Part shown: positions 1 through 7,753 of the stretch, piece by piece | How positions within the stretch are numbered: position 1 is the stretch's first letter | Layout of the letters: every line of letters starts with the position of its first letter | Assembly: GCA_964423545.1 (NCBI GenBank) | Contig: CAYRFV010000055.1 | Coordinates: 1 to 22,898, forward strand | Direction: 5' to 3' | DNA: 22,898 bases | DNA from: JALOOE01 sp964423545 | GTDB lineage: Bacteria > Chloroflexota > Anaerolineae > CG2-30-64-16 | Made by a program: the position numbers and the translations under genes | Notes under the pieces: model-generated | The model's input: only the letters and a program-made list of their open reading frames with translations | Databases searched by the model: none | Told to the model about the DNA's origin: nothing

Positions 1-240
1 CAGTTCCTCCGTTGGGAAGCAGCCCCTAATCGATGTGTGGCGAAGATCATTGGGTGTTACGGGGAAGACCATGCGGGTCGGATCTAAACATTCAACATTT
101 GCGACCGCGCTGATTGGACCCACCGCCGGAGCCGCCTCGACCCCCAGCTTCCTGCCGTCGCCCGGCCCCTGCCCCGCCCGTACCCACCGTTTCTGCCCCC
201 GCGCCGCGCTGGCTGCCCCGCGGCGGGTTTGGATCGTGCC

Positions 241-1914
241 ATGAACCGGACGGGCGGCAAGGCAAGCCTCCTGACTTCGGTCGTCGTTCTCGCATGGCTG
301 ATCGGCGCCTGGCTCGCCTTCGCGCCGATCCAGGTCGGCGGGCAGGCGGCCTATGCGATCATCAGCGGCAACAGCATGGAGCCTGGCCTGCGCCGGGGTG
401 ATCTGGTGGTGCTGCGCCGGGCCGCCACCTACCAGCCTGGCGACGTTGTCACCTATCGCCATCCCACCCTGGGCCCGGTAATTCACAGGATCATCGCAGA
501 GCGGGACGGCCGCTATGTGCTGCAGGGCGACAACAATGGCTGGCCCGACTCCTATCAGCCCGCCCCAGAGGAGGTGATCGGCAAGTCGTGGCTGACTGTG
601 CCGGCGCTGGGGAAGGTGGTCGAGCAGGCGAAGCAGCCCTGGAGCGCGGCGTTCCTCGCCGCGGCCGGCGCGGCAGCGATCGTGCTGTCGGCCGGAGCAT
701 CTCCGTTCCGGGCGCGGGATAGGCGGCGCAGCAGGCAGACGCCCAGGAGGCAGCCCACGGTGACCCAGTTTCCACGAAGCAGTCAGGCCGACCTGCTCAT
801 GCTCTGTGTGCTCGTCGGGGTGGCGTCGGCCGCCCTGGGCCTCTTCGCGTTCACCCGGCCCGAACTGCGCACCGTCTACGATGAAACAAAGTATCGGCAC
901 ACGGGCCGTTTCAGCTATTCCGCTCCTGCGCCGCCTGGCCTGTACGACGGCAACGTGCTCAGGACCGGCGAGCCGGTCTTTCGGCGATTGGTATCGCGCG
1001 TCAACGTCGGCTTCGACTACCGGCTGCAGGCGGAAGAAGCCCAAGACCTGGGCGGCGTTTCGCGCCTGACGGCCACGTTGACGAGCAGCAACGGCTGGCG
1101 ATCGAGCTTCGATCTGCAGGGGGAATCCGCCTTTCGTGGCCCTTCCGTTCAGCTTCGCGGCGTCCTCGATCTATCGAAGATCCAAGCGCTGCTTGACCGG
1201 TTGGAGGGGGAGACGGGGGTGACCGCGCAGCAATACACCCTCGCCATCGTTCCCACCCTTGAGGTCAGCGGCACGCTGGCCGGCCAGCCGCTGACCGATC
1301 GCTTCGCGCCGCAGCTGGCCTTCTCGCTCGATGAGCTTCAGATGCAGCTGGCGCCTTCGGGACGCGCAGGACAAGGCGCCGACCCACTTGTGCCGAGCGA
1401 GAACCGGTCGTTGCAGCAATCGCGCGCGGCGCCCAATGTCATACCCTTGCTCGGGCTGTCGCTCGAGGTGCCGGCCGCGCGACGCCTGGCGCTCATCGGC
1501 CTCTTCCTCTCGCTGCTTGCGGCTTCGGGCCTCCTGTTAGCCTGGAAGCGCCGCACGCCGGGCGGAGAGGAGGCGCACATCCGCGATCGCTATGGCTCCC
1601 TGTTGGTGGAGGTGCGCGACCATGCGCCTGTGACCGGCCGACTCGTCGAGGTGGCTTCCATCGACGATCTGGCGCGGGTGGCCGAACGCAACAACCGGAT
1701 GATTCTGTGCCAGCACCGCGACGGTGAATGGTTCTACTGTGTTCCTGAGGACACGCTCAGCTACTGCTACCGGTCGCCTGCCGTGGGCAGTGCGGCCGTG
1801 GCTGCTGCATCCGCCCTGCCGGCAGCGGCCGTCCTGCCGGCCGCGGCCGTCCTGCCGGCAGCGGCCGTCCTGCCGGCAGCGGCCGTCCTGCCGGCCGGCG
1901 AGGGAGGACGGTGA
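241..1914 (+). CDS. SipW-like signal peptidase I (S26B type) fused to a DUF5305-like domain
   Basis: A membrane serine protease that removes signal peptides from exported proteins. An N-terminal membrane segment (residues about 10-30) leads into the catalytic motif SGNSMEP with nucleophile Ser45. His82 in VIHRI stands where bacterial LepB has the general-base Lys, which marks the archaeal/eukaryotic-like S26B class, and GDN follows at 96-98. After two more hydrophobic stretches (about 137-153 and 184-205), residues about 211-400 form a beta-rich extracytoplasmic region that I assign to DUF5305 from its YDETKYRHTGRFSY start. A membrane helix at about 413-435, a cytoplasmic tail and an Ala/Leu/Pro/Val repeat follow. 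About 557 residues is far longer than a plain SipW (about 180-200). ATG 241 is preferred; TTG 229 is an in-frame alternative and the ribosome-binding site is weak. The next gene starts on its stop codon, so translational coupling is likely. The peptidase call is firm; the DUF5305 label is from memory. Confidence 0.87.
   Translation: MNRTGGKASLLTSVVVLAWLIGAWLAFAPIQVGGQAAYAIISGNSMEPGLRRGDLVVLRRAATYQPGDVVTYRHPTLGPVIHRIIAERDGRYVLQGDNNGWPDSYQPAPEEVIGKSWLTVPALGKVVEQAKQPWSAAFLAAAGAAAIVLSAGASPFRARDRRRSRQTPRRQPTVTQFPRSSQADLLMLCVLVGVASAALGLFAFTRPELRTVYDETKYRHTGRFSYSAPAPPGLYDGNVLRTGEPVFRRLVSRVNVGFDYRLQAEEAQDLGGVSRLTATLTSSNGWRSSFDLQGESAFRGPSVQLRGVLDLSKIQALLDRLEGETGVTAQQYTLAIVPTLEVSGTLAGQPLTDRFAPQLAFSLDELQMQLAPSGRAGQGADPLVPSENRSLQQSRAAPNVIPLLGLSLEVPAARRLALIGLFLSLLAASGLLLAWKRRTPGGEEAHIRDRYGSLLVEVRDHAPVTGRLVEVASIDDLARVAERNNRMILCQHRDGEWFYCVPEDTLSYCYRSPAVGSAAVAAASALPAAAVLPAAAVLPAAAVLPAAAVLPAGEGGR
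1816..1887 (+). repeat. 18-bp tandem repeat, four units, inside the signal peptidase gene
   Basis: Four consecutive 18-bp units start at 1816, 1834, 1852 and 1870, with a broken fifth at 1888. Units 1, 3 and 4 are identical; unit 2 has one A-to-C change. Each unit encodes the hexapeptide LPAAAV, so copy-number change keeps the frame. The repeat lies at the cytoplasmic C-terminal tip of the protein. Confidence 0.93.
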
Positions 1915-2342
1915 TGTCGCCGCTCGCCCTTCTCTCTACCCTCGGGGCTCGCGTTGTGCTTGGCGCTCGCATTGCACTGCTCGGACTGCCGGTTCTGCTC
2001 GTCGCGGGCGTGCTCGGCGCCGTGGCGGCGGCGAATGAGGTGCCGGAGACGGGGGTCGGTCAAGTCGAGATCGCAATCACCGCGAACGACCTGAAGCCCT
2101 CCGAGTGTGCGAACTTGGACCTGAAGGAGGTCGTCATCTGGCGGAACGGCATGGGCAGGGATCGCGACGCCTCTCTGATTCTCGGCACGCCCGATGCAGA
2201 TGACATCTCGGGCGGCAAGGGCGCTGACTGCATCCTGGGGGGCGCCGGCGACGATGCCATCGACGGCAACCAGGGCGCCGATGTCTGCATCGGCGGTCCC
2301 GGCACGGACACGTTCAGGAGCTGCAAGGTGGTGATCCAGTGA
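1914..2342 (+). CDS. Small secreted RTX-like calcium-binding repeat protein
   Basis: A 142-residue exported protein. Residues 1-40 form a long signal sequence (positive Arg residues, then a hydrophobic run ending GAVAAA). A short region (about 50-90) is followed by four nine-residue hemolysin-type repeats at about 100-134 of the form GGxGxDxxx (GGKGADCIL, GGAGDDAID, GNQGADVCI, GGPGTDTF). Such repeats bind calcium in a parallel beta roll. Four cysteines (65, 106, 125, 137) could form disulfides outside the cell. The start is ATG 1914, overlapping the upstream TGA, with a purine-rich GGGAGGA at 1902-1908; GTG 1911 is an alternative. Coupling to a SipW-type peptidase suggests this is one of its substrates (inference). 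Its role, perhaps surface or matrix, is unknown. It is shorter than true RTX toxins and carries no toxin domain. Confidence 0.8.
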   Translation: MSPLALLSTLGARVVLGARIALLGLPVLLVAGVLGAVAAANEVPETGVGQVEIAITANDLKPSECANLDLKEVVIWRNGMGRDRDASLILGTPDADDISGGKGADCILGGAGDDAIDGNQGADVCIGGPGTDTFRSCKVVIQ

Positions 2343-2412
2343 CGGGCTTGTGGCGCCGGGGATGGCTTCGCGGGGTGTGGCGCCTGTGTCGTGGACGCGG
2401 AAGGCGGGGCTG

Positions 2413-4379
2413 ATGGGACGCGGGCTGTCTTGGCTGCTGTTCATCCCACTGATGGCTGGCCTGGGCTTCTTGCTTCAGCCGCAGGCGGCGATGCAGCCGC
2501 CTCCGACGCCTGAATATGCAGCCGCCCCGGCGCGGACATCGATCCCGACGCCGATGCCTGCGCCGGTGCGCACCGCGTTGGCGCCTGCGCCGGCCGCGAG
2601 TCATCCATCGCTGCACCCATCGCCACCGTCCGGTGCGGAGCGGTTAGTGCTCACCCCCGACGCTGAGCGAGTCGGCTGGGGGTCGGACCTGGACGACAGA
2701 CTCCACCTTGCTGCGCCGGCGATCCATGTGGGCCGCCTGAACGGTTACACCTACCAGGCCGCGCTGCAGTTTGATATGGCCGCCCTGCCGGCTGATGCAT
2801 CGATCACTTACGCCGGGTTGGAGCTCACCGCGCTCGACGCGTCCCACGCGGCCGCCGGCGGCGCCTGGCGGCTTGACCTGCTGCCCGAAGAACTGGACGA
2901 GGCGTGGCCCACGCTGTCGTATCAGGCGCTGCGCGGTGCAGAAGCCGATGCCGCGGCATCCGTTTCGCTGGCGGCTGAGTCGCTTGGCGCCGGACAGGTC
3001 AACGTCATCCCCTTCGGCGCCGCACTCCGGCAGGCGCTGCAGCAGCGCGGTGGAGGAACGGCGTCGTTCCGTCTGGACGGCCCGGAGTCCGGGCAGGATT
3101 CGCTGATGACGTGGGACACCGGCCACCGCCCCAGGCGGGAGCTCAACAGCCAGCCGCTACTGGTCATCCTCTTCGTGCGTTCCGAGCCTCGCTATATCAT
3201 TGTGACGAGCACGCCGACGCCAGAGAACGTTCTCACCGTGGCCGCCATTGCGGCGCGGGATGCCCAGGTGGGGGGCCCGCCGGGGCCCATAACCCCGGCA
3301 CCCCCGCCCAGGGGGACCCCCCCGGGCGGCGCGCCGAGGCGGGGCGCCTGGNNNNNNNNNNTCTCACCGGGGCCGCCTTTGCGGCGCGCGCCACCGAGGT
3401 GGCGCGCACGACGGGCACCTTCACGCCGACTCCCCGGCACTGGGTCACGCCCGCGGTGGTGACGCCGAAACCGCTTCCGGGCAACGCAGCGACCGCAGCG
3501 TTCCAGTCGGCAGCCGCGACGGCCGAGGCGTTCCTGTACGGCACGCCGACCCGAGCGCCGCCGAATGTCTGGACGGCCACGCCGACTCCGGCGGCGACGC
3601 AGTCGGGCCCGGATACACCGGCGGCCCCCTTGCCGGCCACGCGTGCTCCCACCAGCACGCCGACCCCTGTATACGTGGCGCTTGCGGGCCAGCTGCCGAC
3701 GCTGCCGCCGACGCGCACGCCTACGCCCGGACCGCTCCCGATGCCGCGCGCGCTCATCGGCAAGATCGCTTTCCTTTCGGATCGCGCCGCACGAGCGGGC
3801 GATCAGAGCGCGCCTCCGCTCTCTGATCCACAGGTCTATGTCATCAACCCGGACGGGAGCGGGCTGGCGATTCTCACCGATCGCTGGCCCTACGACCAGG
3901 CAGTCAAGCGCGATCGGCTGTCCGCCGATCAACACTATCGGGCCTTCGTGCGCGACATCAAGCTGGAGAACGGCCGCCAGCCTGCGGTCCACTACTACGA
4001 CTACCTCTTCGGCGTCGAACGCCAGGTGACGACGTTCGGCAGCGGCATCGCGTACGATCCGGTCTGGTCTCCAGCGGCCGACCGGATTGCCATGGTCTCG
4101 AACGATAGCGGGAGCGACGAAATCTGGGTCGTGAACCGGGATGGCAGCAGCCACCGCCAGCTCACGCGCGATCCCTACAGCTGGTGGGACAAACATCCTT
4201 CCTGGTCGCCTGACGGCAAGCAGATCGTCTTCTGGTCCAACCGAACCGGCAGCCGACAGCTCTGGATCATGGATGCGGACGGGGGAGAAGCGCGCATCGT
4301 GAGCTTCTCCGGTTACAACGATTGGGATCCGGTCTGGATCAAGTACGAGGACCCACCCCGCTATCACTTCAATGAGTGA
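2413..4379 (+). CDS. Secreted DNRLRE / Thr-Pro-rich / TolB-like (WD40-like) protein, split by assembly gap
   Basis: One gene whose frame appears broken by a scaffold gap. The N-terminus has a signal anchor (GLSWLLFIPLMAGLGFLL), then a Pro/Ala linker. A DNRLRE-type beta-sandwich follows (from about VGWGSDLDDRLHL, with YQAALQFDMAALPADASITY), a domain common in surface and carbohydrate-binding proteins. Before and after the gap lie Thr-Pro-rich spacers (TSTPTPEN, TFTPTPRHW, TATPTPAA). The C-terminal third (from about nt 3750) has PD40/TolB-like repeats such as VYVINPDGSG, DPVWSPAADRIAMVS, HPSWSPDGKQIVFWS and LWIMDADGGEARIV. Start ATG 2413 has GGAAGG eight bases upstream; GTG 2350 and ATG 2362 are alternatives. 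It follows the RTX gene closely and is probably exported with it to the cell surface. Residues encoded by about 3240-3351 look like sequence error, not protein. Binding target is unknown. Confidence 0.8.
3231..3351 (+). repeat. Probable artefactual copy of 3362-3482 at a contig end
   Basis: Bases 3231 onward align without gaps to bases 3362 onward. The first 20 bases have two mismatches. Identity then decays to roughly 70 percent over 120 bases, with many changes to G or C. Joining 3230 directly to 3362 removes 131 bases and puts both halves of the gene in one frame. A failed overlap of two contig ends explains this better than a natural tandem duplication. Confidence 0.75.
3352..3361. other. 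Assembly gap (10 N)
   Basis: Ten unknown bases of placeholder length, inside the DNRLRE/TolB-like gene. The coding frame changes from frame 1 to frame 3 across it. The overlap described at 3231-3351 suggests that no sequence is really missing here. Confidence 0.98.
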
Positions 4380-4463
4380 GACGTTCGGAAGCGAGGTCGC
4401 GACGGATCGAGCGTCCGGATCGCGAGCGACGAGGCGGTGCGGAAAGCGGGCTGCAAAGGGGAA

Positions 4464-4497
4464 CGCAGGAGCGCTGGAGCCATCCAGCGCTCCTGCG
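4464..4497. terminator. Perfect 15-bp hairpin between convergent genes
   Basis: Left arm 4464-4478 and right arm 4483-4497 are perfectly complementary around a four-base loop (GCCA). The hairpin lies 84 bases after the stop of the TolB-like gene and 9 bases after the stop of the opposing hydrolase gene. It can therefore serve both strands. No T tract follows on either strand, so it is either an atypical bidirectional terminator or an mRNA end-protecting hairpin. Confidence 0.7.
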
Positions 4498-4506
4498 CGT
4501 GCGAAG

Positions 4507-5274
4507 TCAACGTCGAAAGCGGAACGGCTCGCCGCCGGTGATCTGGTCGCTGGTGATGGTGGGACACCAGTGCCGCTCGATGTGCTCGACCACCAGCTCT
4601 GTCCCCTTGAAGTGATCGACGAAAGGGGGCATGCGCGGATTGTACATCGCATCGGTCAGGTCGCGGACAAGGGCGACGGCCATGCCCTGACGCACGAGCT
4701 GGCGGATGCCGAACGGCCGGCCGAGCACACACATGTTGGCGTGCACGCCCATGATGAGCACGCGCTCGATGGCCCGCTGGCGCATCAGGTAGAACGCTTC
4801 GACGCTGTCGGTGATCGCGTCGCCGGCTGCGATCTCGATGGAGGCGATCTGACGGCGCCACGGCTGGCCCTGGCGGCACGGCGGCAGGCAGTCGCAGCCG
4901 CCGTCCGAGTCATCGATCGGCAGCCGGCCCTCCTGCGCCTCGTCCAGGTGCACCCACTTCTGGAGCGGCGACCGCGTCTCGACCGGCGGTGCGGCTTGTG
5001 CCAGCATGCGGCCGGGGCGCCCGGCGTAGAAGTCCAGCGTGCCGCTCGGCGCGTGGATGATCAGGGCGCCTGACCGGCGCAGCGCCGCGACAGTCTCATT
5101 GAGATGTGGGGCCAGCTCGGCAACACGCGCCGACGCACTCGCGCACCAATGCTGATCCCACATGTCGCAGATGACGGCTGCGGTGCGGGCCGGGGCCCAG
5201 GTCTCCACCCGAAAGACGGGTGCGCGTTCACCGCTGAGGCCGGTCGCCGGTCGGCTGCGAAGGGTCAGTTTCAT
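4507..5274 (-). CDS. Isochorismatase-fold cysteine hydrolase
   Basis: A 255-residue hydrolase of the isochorismatase/nicotinamidase superfamily, which cleaves amide, ester or vinyl-ether bonds through a Cys nucleophile. The first strand carries the catalytic-type Asp (AAVICDMWDQHWC, Asp37). The second has IIHAPS, and the nucleophile motif is GVHANMCVLGR with Cys182. A basic residue near 106 (QKW) may complete the Asp-Lys-Cys triad. An unusual insert at about 120-143 contains a C-x-C-x4-C cluster. Start ATG 5274 (MKLTLRSR) has GGAG about 12 bases upstream and overlaps the preceding URO-D-like gene by 47 bp. It is the last gene of the transporter operon. The substrate cannot be predicted; true isochorismatase or nicotinamidase activity is not supported. 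Confidence 0.83.
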   Translation of the reverse strand: MKLTLRSRPATGLSGERAPVFRVETWAPARTAAVICDMWDQHWCASASARVAELAPHLNETVAALRRSGALIIHAPSGTLDFYAGRPGRMLAQAAPPVETRSPLQKWVHLDEAQEGRLPIDDSDGGCDCLPPCRQGQPWRRQIASIEIAAGDAITDSVEAFYLMRQRAIERVLIMGVHANMCVLGRPFGIRQLVRQGMAVALVRDLTDAMYNPRMPPFVDHFKGTELVVEHIERHWCPTITSDQITGGEPFRFRR

Positions 5275-6337
5275 CTTTTTTGATCTGCTCCAGTTCACCG
5301 AGGAAGTCCTCGACCTCTCCAGGCGACTCCGCGGCAATGGTGAAGGCCAGCTTGCGCGATCGGGACCTGCGCCAAAACTCCTTCACCACCTGTCGGTCGG
5401 TCAGGTAGCGCCACTGCCCCTTGCCGAGTCGATCGATCCGGTCGTACAGGTCGCTCCAGTCTCGACCTTCGGACCCGGCGCCGCTCACCCAGGCGATCAT
5501 ATCCAGCCTTTCGATGCTGCACAACGCTTCCAGGTGCTTGATCGCGCCCGGCCCGTCCAGATGATAGACGAAGGCATCGGCGTCGGCTGCCTCGCTCTCC
5601 AGGCAGGGCACGATCAGTTCCCGGAACATGGCGGGGCTGATCATGCAGGATGCGTCGCACTGGGGCCGGCTCTGGCGGCCTTCGGTGTATGCGCCCTCGA
5701 TGTTGATGCTGCCGAACTCCTCGAACCGAAAGAGGCAGGCGGATGCCTCCATGATCTCCCTATGCGCGATGTTGACCTGCGCCAGCGCCCGCTGCACCTT
5801 TTCCGGCGTCTCGACCAGGTCATACATCAGCCGTTGGGGTCCGCGCAGCGCGGCGAGCGCGTCGAGATTGGCGACGAGGGTGGGCGGACAGATCATCATC
5901 TTGCCCGCGCAGCGCTCGAACAGAATGGCGGCGGCTTCGACGGTCCGCTGCCACCAACGGCCTTCGGGCCGGAAGCGGATCTCCGTGCGATCCCAGTCCT
6001 CGATGCACGGGATCGACCAGCTTGTGGTGCGGTCTTCGGCCAACTGGAGCTCGGCGCCCAGAAACGCCGCGAACGTGTCCGGTCCGTACTCCAGGTAGTA
6101 GAAGGGGATCGTGTCGGCGCAGAACGCGCGGGTCTCGGCCCAGGCGAGCGCCTGGTCGGCGATCCGGCGCAGGTCGCCGTCGAAACACGCGAGATAAGGG
6201 GGTGCGGGTTCGGGCCGGACCCCAGGCCGCGGGAGGATCGCACGCACGGCGGGACGGCGGTTCTCGCCTCGCCAGAAACCGTTCCAGAACTGGCGGGTTC
6301 GCCCGAAGTCGGGCTTGAATTCCAGTGTGTGTTGCAT
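5228..6337 (-). CDS. URO-D-like protein (third of three in the operon)
   Basis: A 369-residue protein of the URO-D / corrinoid methyltransferase (MtaA/CmuA-like) TIM-barrel superfamily. Support is the overall pattern: RLMYDLVETPEKVQRAL near 170-185, the ISPAMFRELIVPCLE helix near 233-247, and then FVYHLDGPG with His259, Asp261 and Gly262. The heme-pathway HemE N-terminal signature is not seen, so this is not a haem-biosynthesis enzyme. In MtaA-type methyltransferases a His-x-Cys-Gly motif binds zinc at this place; here the Cys is Asp. The gene is separated from the upstream paralogue by 157 bp containing a tandem palindromic repeat, and it overlaps the downstream hydrolase gene. No clear ribosome-binding site precedes ATG 6337. 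Function unknown; a methyl-transfer or lyase role is only a guess. Confidence 0.78.
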   Translation of the reverse strand: MQHTLEFKPDFGRTRQFWNGFWRGENRRPAVRAILPRPGVRPEPAPPYLACFDGDLRRIADQALAWAETRAFCADTIPFYYLEYGPDTFAAFLGAELQLAEDRTTSWSIPCIEDWDRTEIRFRPEGRWWQRTVEAAAILFERCAGKMMICPPTLVANLDALAALRGPQRLMYDLVETPEKVQRALAQVNIAHREIMEASACLFRFEEFGSINIEGAYTEGRQSRPQCDASCMISPAMFRELIVPCLESEAADADAFVYHLDGPGAIKHLEALCSIERLDMIAWVSGAGSEGRDWSDLYDRIDRLGKGQWRYLTDRQVVKEFWRRSRSRKLAFTIAAESPGEVEDFLGELEQIKKDETDPSQPTGDRPQR

Positions 6338-6430
6338 AGTATGGGGATAGGCGCCTGAATTGGTTCGGTCAGAGACCGCTCAGAATCGTGATGAACGCTG
6401 GGGCGATCCTTCTGCGGTCGCCCACACCGC

Positions 6431-6500
6431 GGCAGGCACGGCGCCTGCCGGGGCAGGCACGGCGCCTGCCGGGGCAGGCACGCAGGCGCTGCCCCTACGA
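6431..6500 (-). repeat. Tandem 21-bp palindromic repeat between two URO-D-like genes
   Basis: Two exact 21-bp units lie at 6431-6451 and 6452-6472, with a partial third from 6473. Each unit begins GGCAGGC and ends GCCTGCCGG, so each can fold on itself. On the minus strand the element begins with CGTAGGGGC at about 6500. Its TAG is the stop codon (6497-6495) of the upstream URO-D-like gene. This resembles a REP/MITE-like dispersed element. The 157-bp spacer holds nothing else that I can recognise. Confidence 0.82.
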
Positions 6501-7604
6501 GGCCGTTTCGCAACGGCCATACCGTTCGACCAACTCGCGCACGCGCGCGATGCGCTCCCAGCGGGCGAGCGGCGGCACCTGGTCGGCCACGCCCAGCACG
6601 AAGCGCGGTTCAGCCTTGAAAACTTCAAGCACCCGGATCGTGAACGCGTCGAACTCCGCGTCGCTCACCAGGTCGCTGAACATGAGGCCGGGCAGTCCGC
6701 CCCAGATGATCGTGCCTGGCTCGGTCCACTTCCACAGCTCTTCGACCGGGATATCGCCCGATGGCTCCGGCGTGACGGCCTCCAGCACGTGGAAGCCGGT
6801 CTGCGACACCTCGCGCATCAGCCCGCGCAACGTGCCGTCGATGTGGATGAAAGAGTATTTGCCGGCGTCGCGAATGCGCTCGATCCAGTGCGCCTCATAA
6901 GGCCGGACATACCGGATGTACAGGCGCTTTCCGACTGATTCCGACGAAAGGTTCTCCGGAATCATCAGGCACTCGGCGGGGGAGTTGAGCGCGATTTCCG
7001 CCGCCTCGTCGTGCTTGCGCGTCATGACCGCCAGCGTCTCCTCGAACTCCTCCGGTGCGTCGGTCAGGGCATAGGTCACCGCCTCGATGCCTGCTTTGAG
7101 TGCGACCAGCTCCATGAACGGGCTCTTCGGCAGATAGCACAGCACCAGTCCGTTGTCGCCGATGAGATCATAGCGCCGTGCAGCCAGGTCGTAGTTCGGC
7201 TCGTAGAAGGTGTGCTCGTAGAGATAACGCAGCGGCGCCAGATCGCGCCAGGTTTTGATGAAGTGCTCGGTGCGAGCGCTGGTGTAAGAGTCGGGCAGGT
7301 ATTCGTGCGTCTCCTGGATATCGCCGTAGGGGGTGCGCACGCGCGTCACGCGGCGGTCGCCCTCGCGCTCATCGATGACCTCCACCCCATCGGTTGCTGC
7401 AGTGAATGGGAAGTAGCCCTGGAGATAGAACCCCACGCCGAGGTCGCGATGCAGTCGGTACAGGCCGTCGCCCCGGTACTTCTCCGGCATCAGGCCGGCG
7501 CCGTTGAGCCAGGTGACCCAGTAGGCCAGGTCGCCCAGCCAGGGCACGACGTCGGGCCTGCGGTGGTTCAGGACGGCGAGCGCGCGTTGGCGGATGGTCA
7601 ACAT
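6495..7604 (-). CDS. URO-D-like protein (second of three in the operon)
   Basis: A 369-residue URO-D-like TIM-barrel protein. The N-terminus MLTIRQRALAVLNHRRPDVVPW is typical of the family (R-x-R-x-L-A-x-L-x-H-x-x-P-D). A helix-strand pattern follows, and the motif SFIHIDGTLRGL gives His254, Asp256 and Gly257. The C-terminal Cys that acts as a zinc ligand in MtaA-like enzymes is absent: the equivalent region reads FVLGVADQVPPLA. Start ATG 7604 is chosen because the family signature begins there and GGAGGAGGG lies upstream; an in-frame start at 7757 would overlap the previous gene. The last codons run into the 6431-6500 repeat, which supplies the stop. Cobamide-dependent methyl transfer is a family possibility, but no corrinoid protein is encoded nearby. 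Function unknown. Confidence 0.82.
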   Translation of the reverse strand: MLTIRQRALAVLNHRRPDVVPWLGDLAYWVTWLNGAGLMPEKYRGDGLYRLHRDLGVGFYLQGYFPFTAATDGVEVIDEREGDRRVTRVRTPYGDIQETHEYLPDSYTSARTEHFIKTWRDLAPLRYLYEHTFYEPNYDLAARRYDLIGDNGLVLCYLPKSPFMELVALKAGIEAVTYALTDAPEEFEETLAVMTRKHDEAAEIALNSPAECLMIPENLSSESVGKRLYIRYVRPYEAHWIERIRDAGKYSFIHIDGTLRGLMREVSQTGFHVLEAVTPEPSGDIPVEELWKWTEPGTIIWGGLPGLMFSDLVSDAEFDAFTIRVLEVFKAEPRFVLGVADQVPPLARWERIARVRELVERYGRCETAS

Positions 7605-7753
7605 GGGGCTAACATCCCTCCTCCCTGGGGGGCTTGAAGCGCGGCCGCGACAGACTCTGCCGGACGCGACGATGGCTCCCGTGCGCTGCCGCATTGTAGG
7701 CGACAAGCCGGATACCATCAGACGTCGCCTGCCTGCCTCGCACCCGCAAGCGG

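Noticed and set aside
1..244. A frame open from the window edge to a stop overlapping the signal peptidase ATG, and a Pro-rich frame from 114
   Set aside because: Both are low-complexity with no recognisable domain. The overlap with the ATG is suggestive, but the codon pattern and residues look like chance frames in GC-rich DNA. I see no promoter that I would defend in this stretch.
1914..2342. RTX toxin
   Set aside because: Only the short nonapeptide repeats are present; there is no pore-forming or enzymatic domain and no type I secretion genes nearby.
3192..4652. A long 486-codon open frame opposite the TolB-like gene
   Set aside because: It is the antisense shadow of a GC-rich gene, spans the N gap and is Arg-rich without domain features.
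5162..6358. A 398-codon plus-strand frame opposite a URO-D-like gene
   Set aside because: It is antisense to a conserved-looking protein and has no domain pattern of its own.
6431..6500. CRISPR-like array
   Set aside because: The 21-bp units are directly adjacent with no spacers, so this is a tandem repeat.
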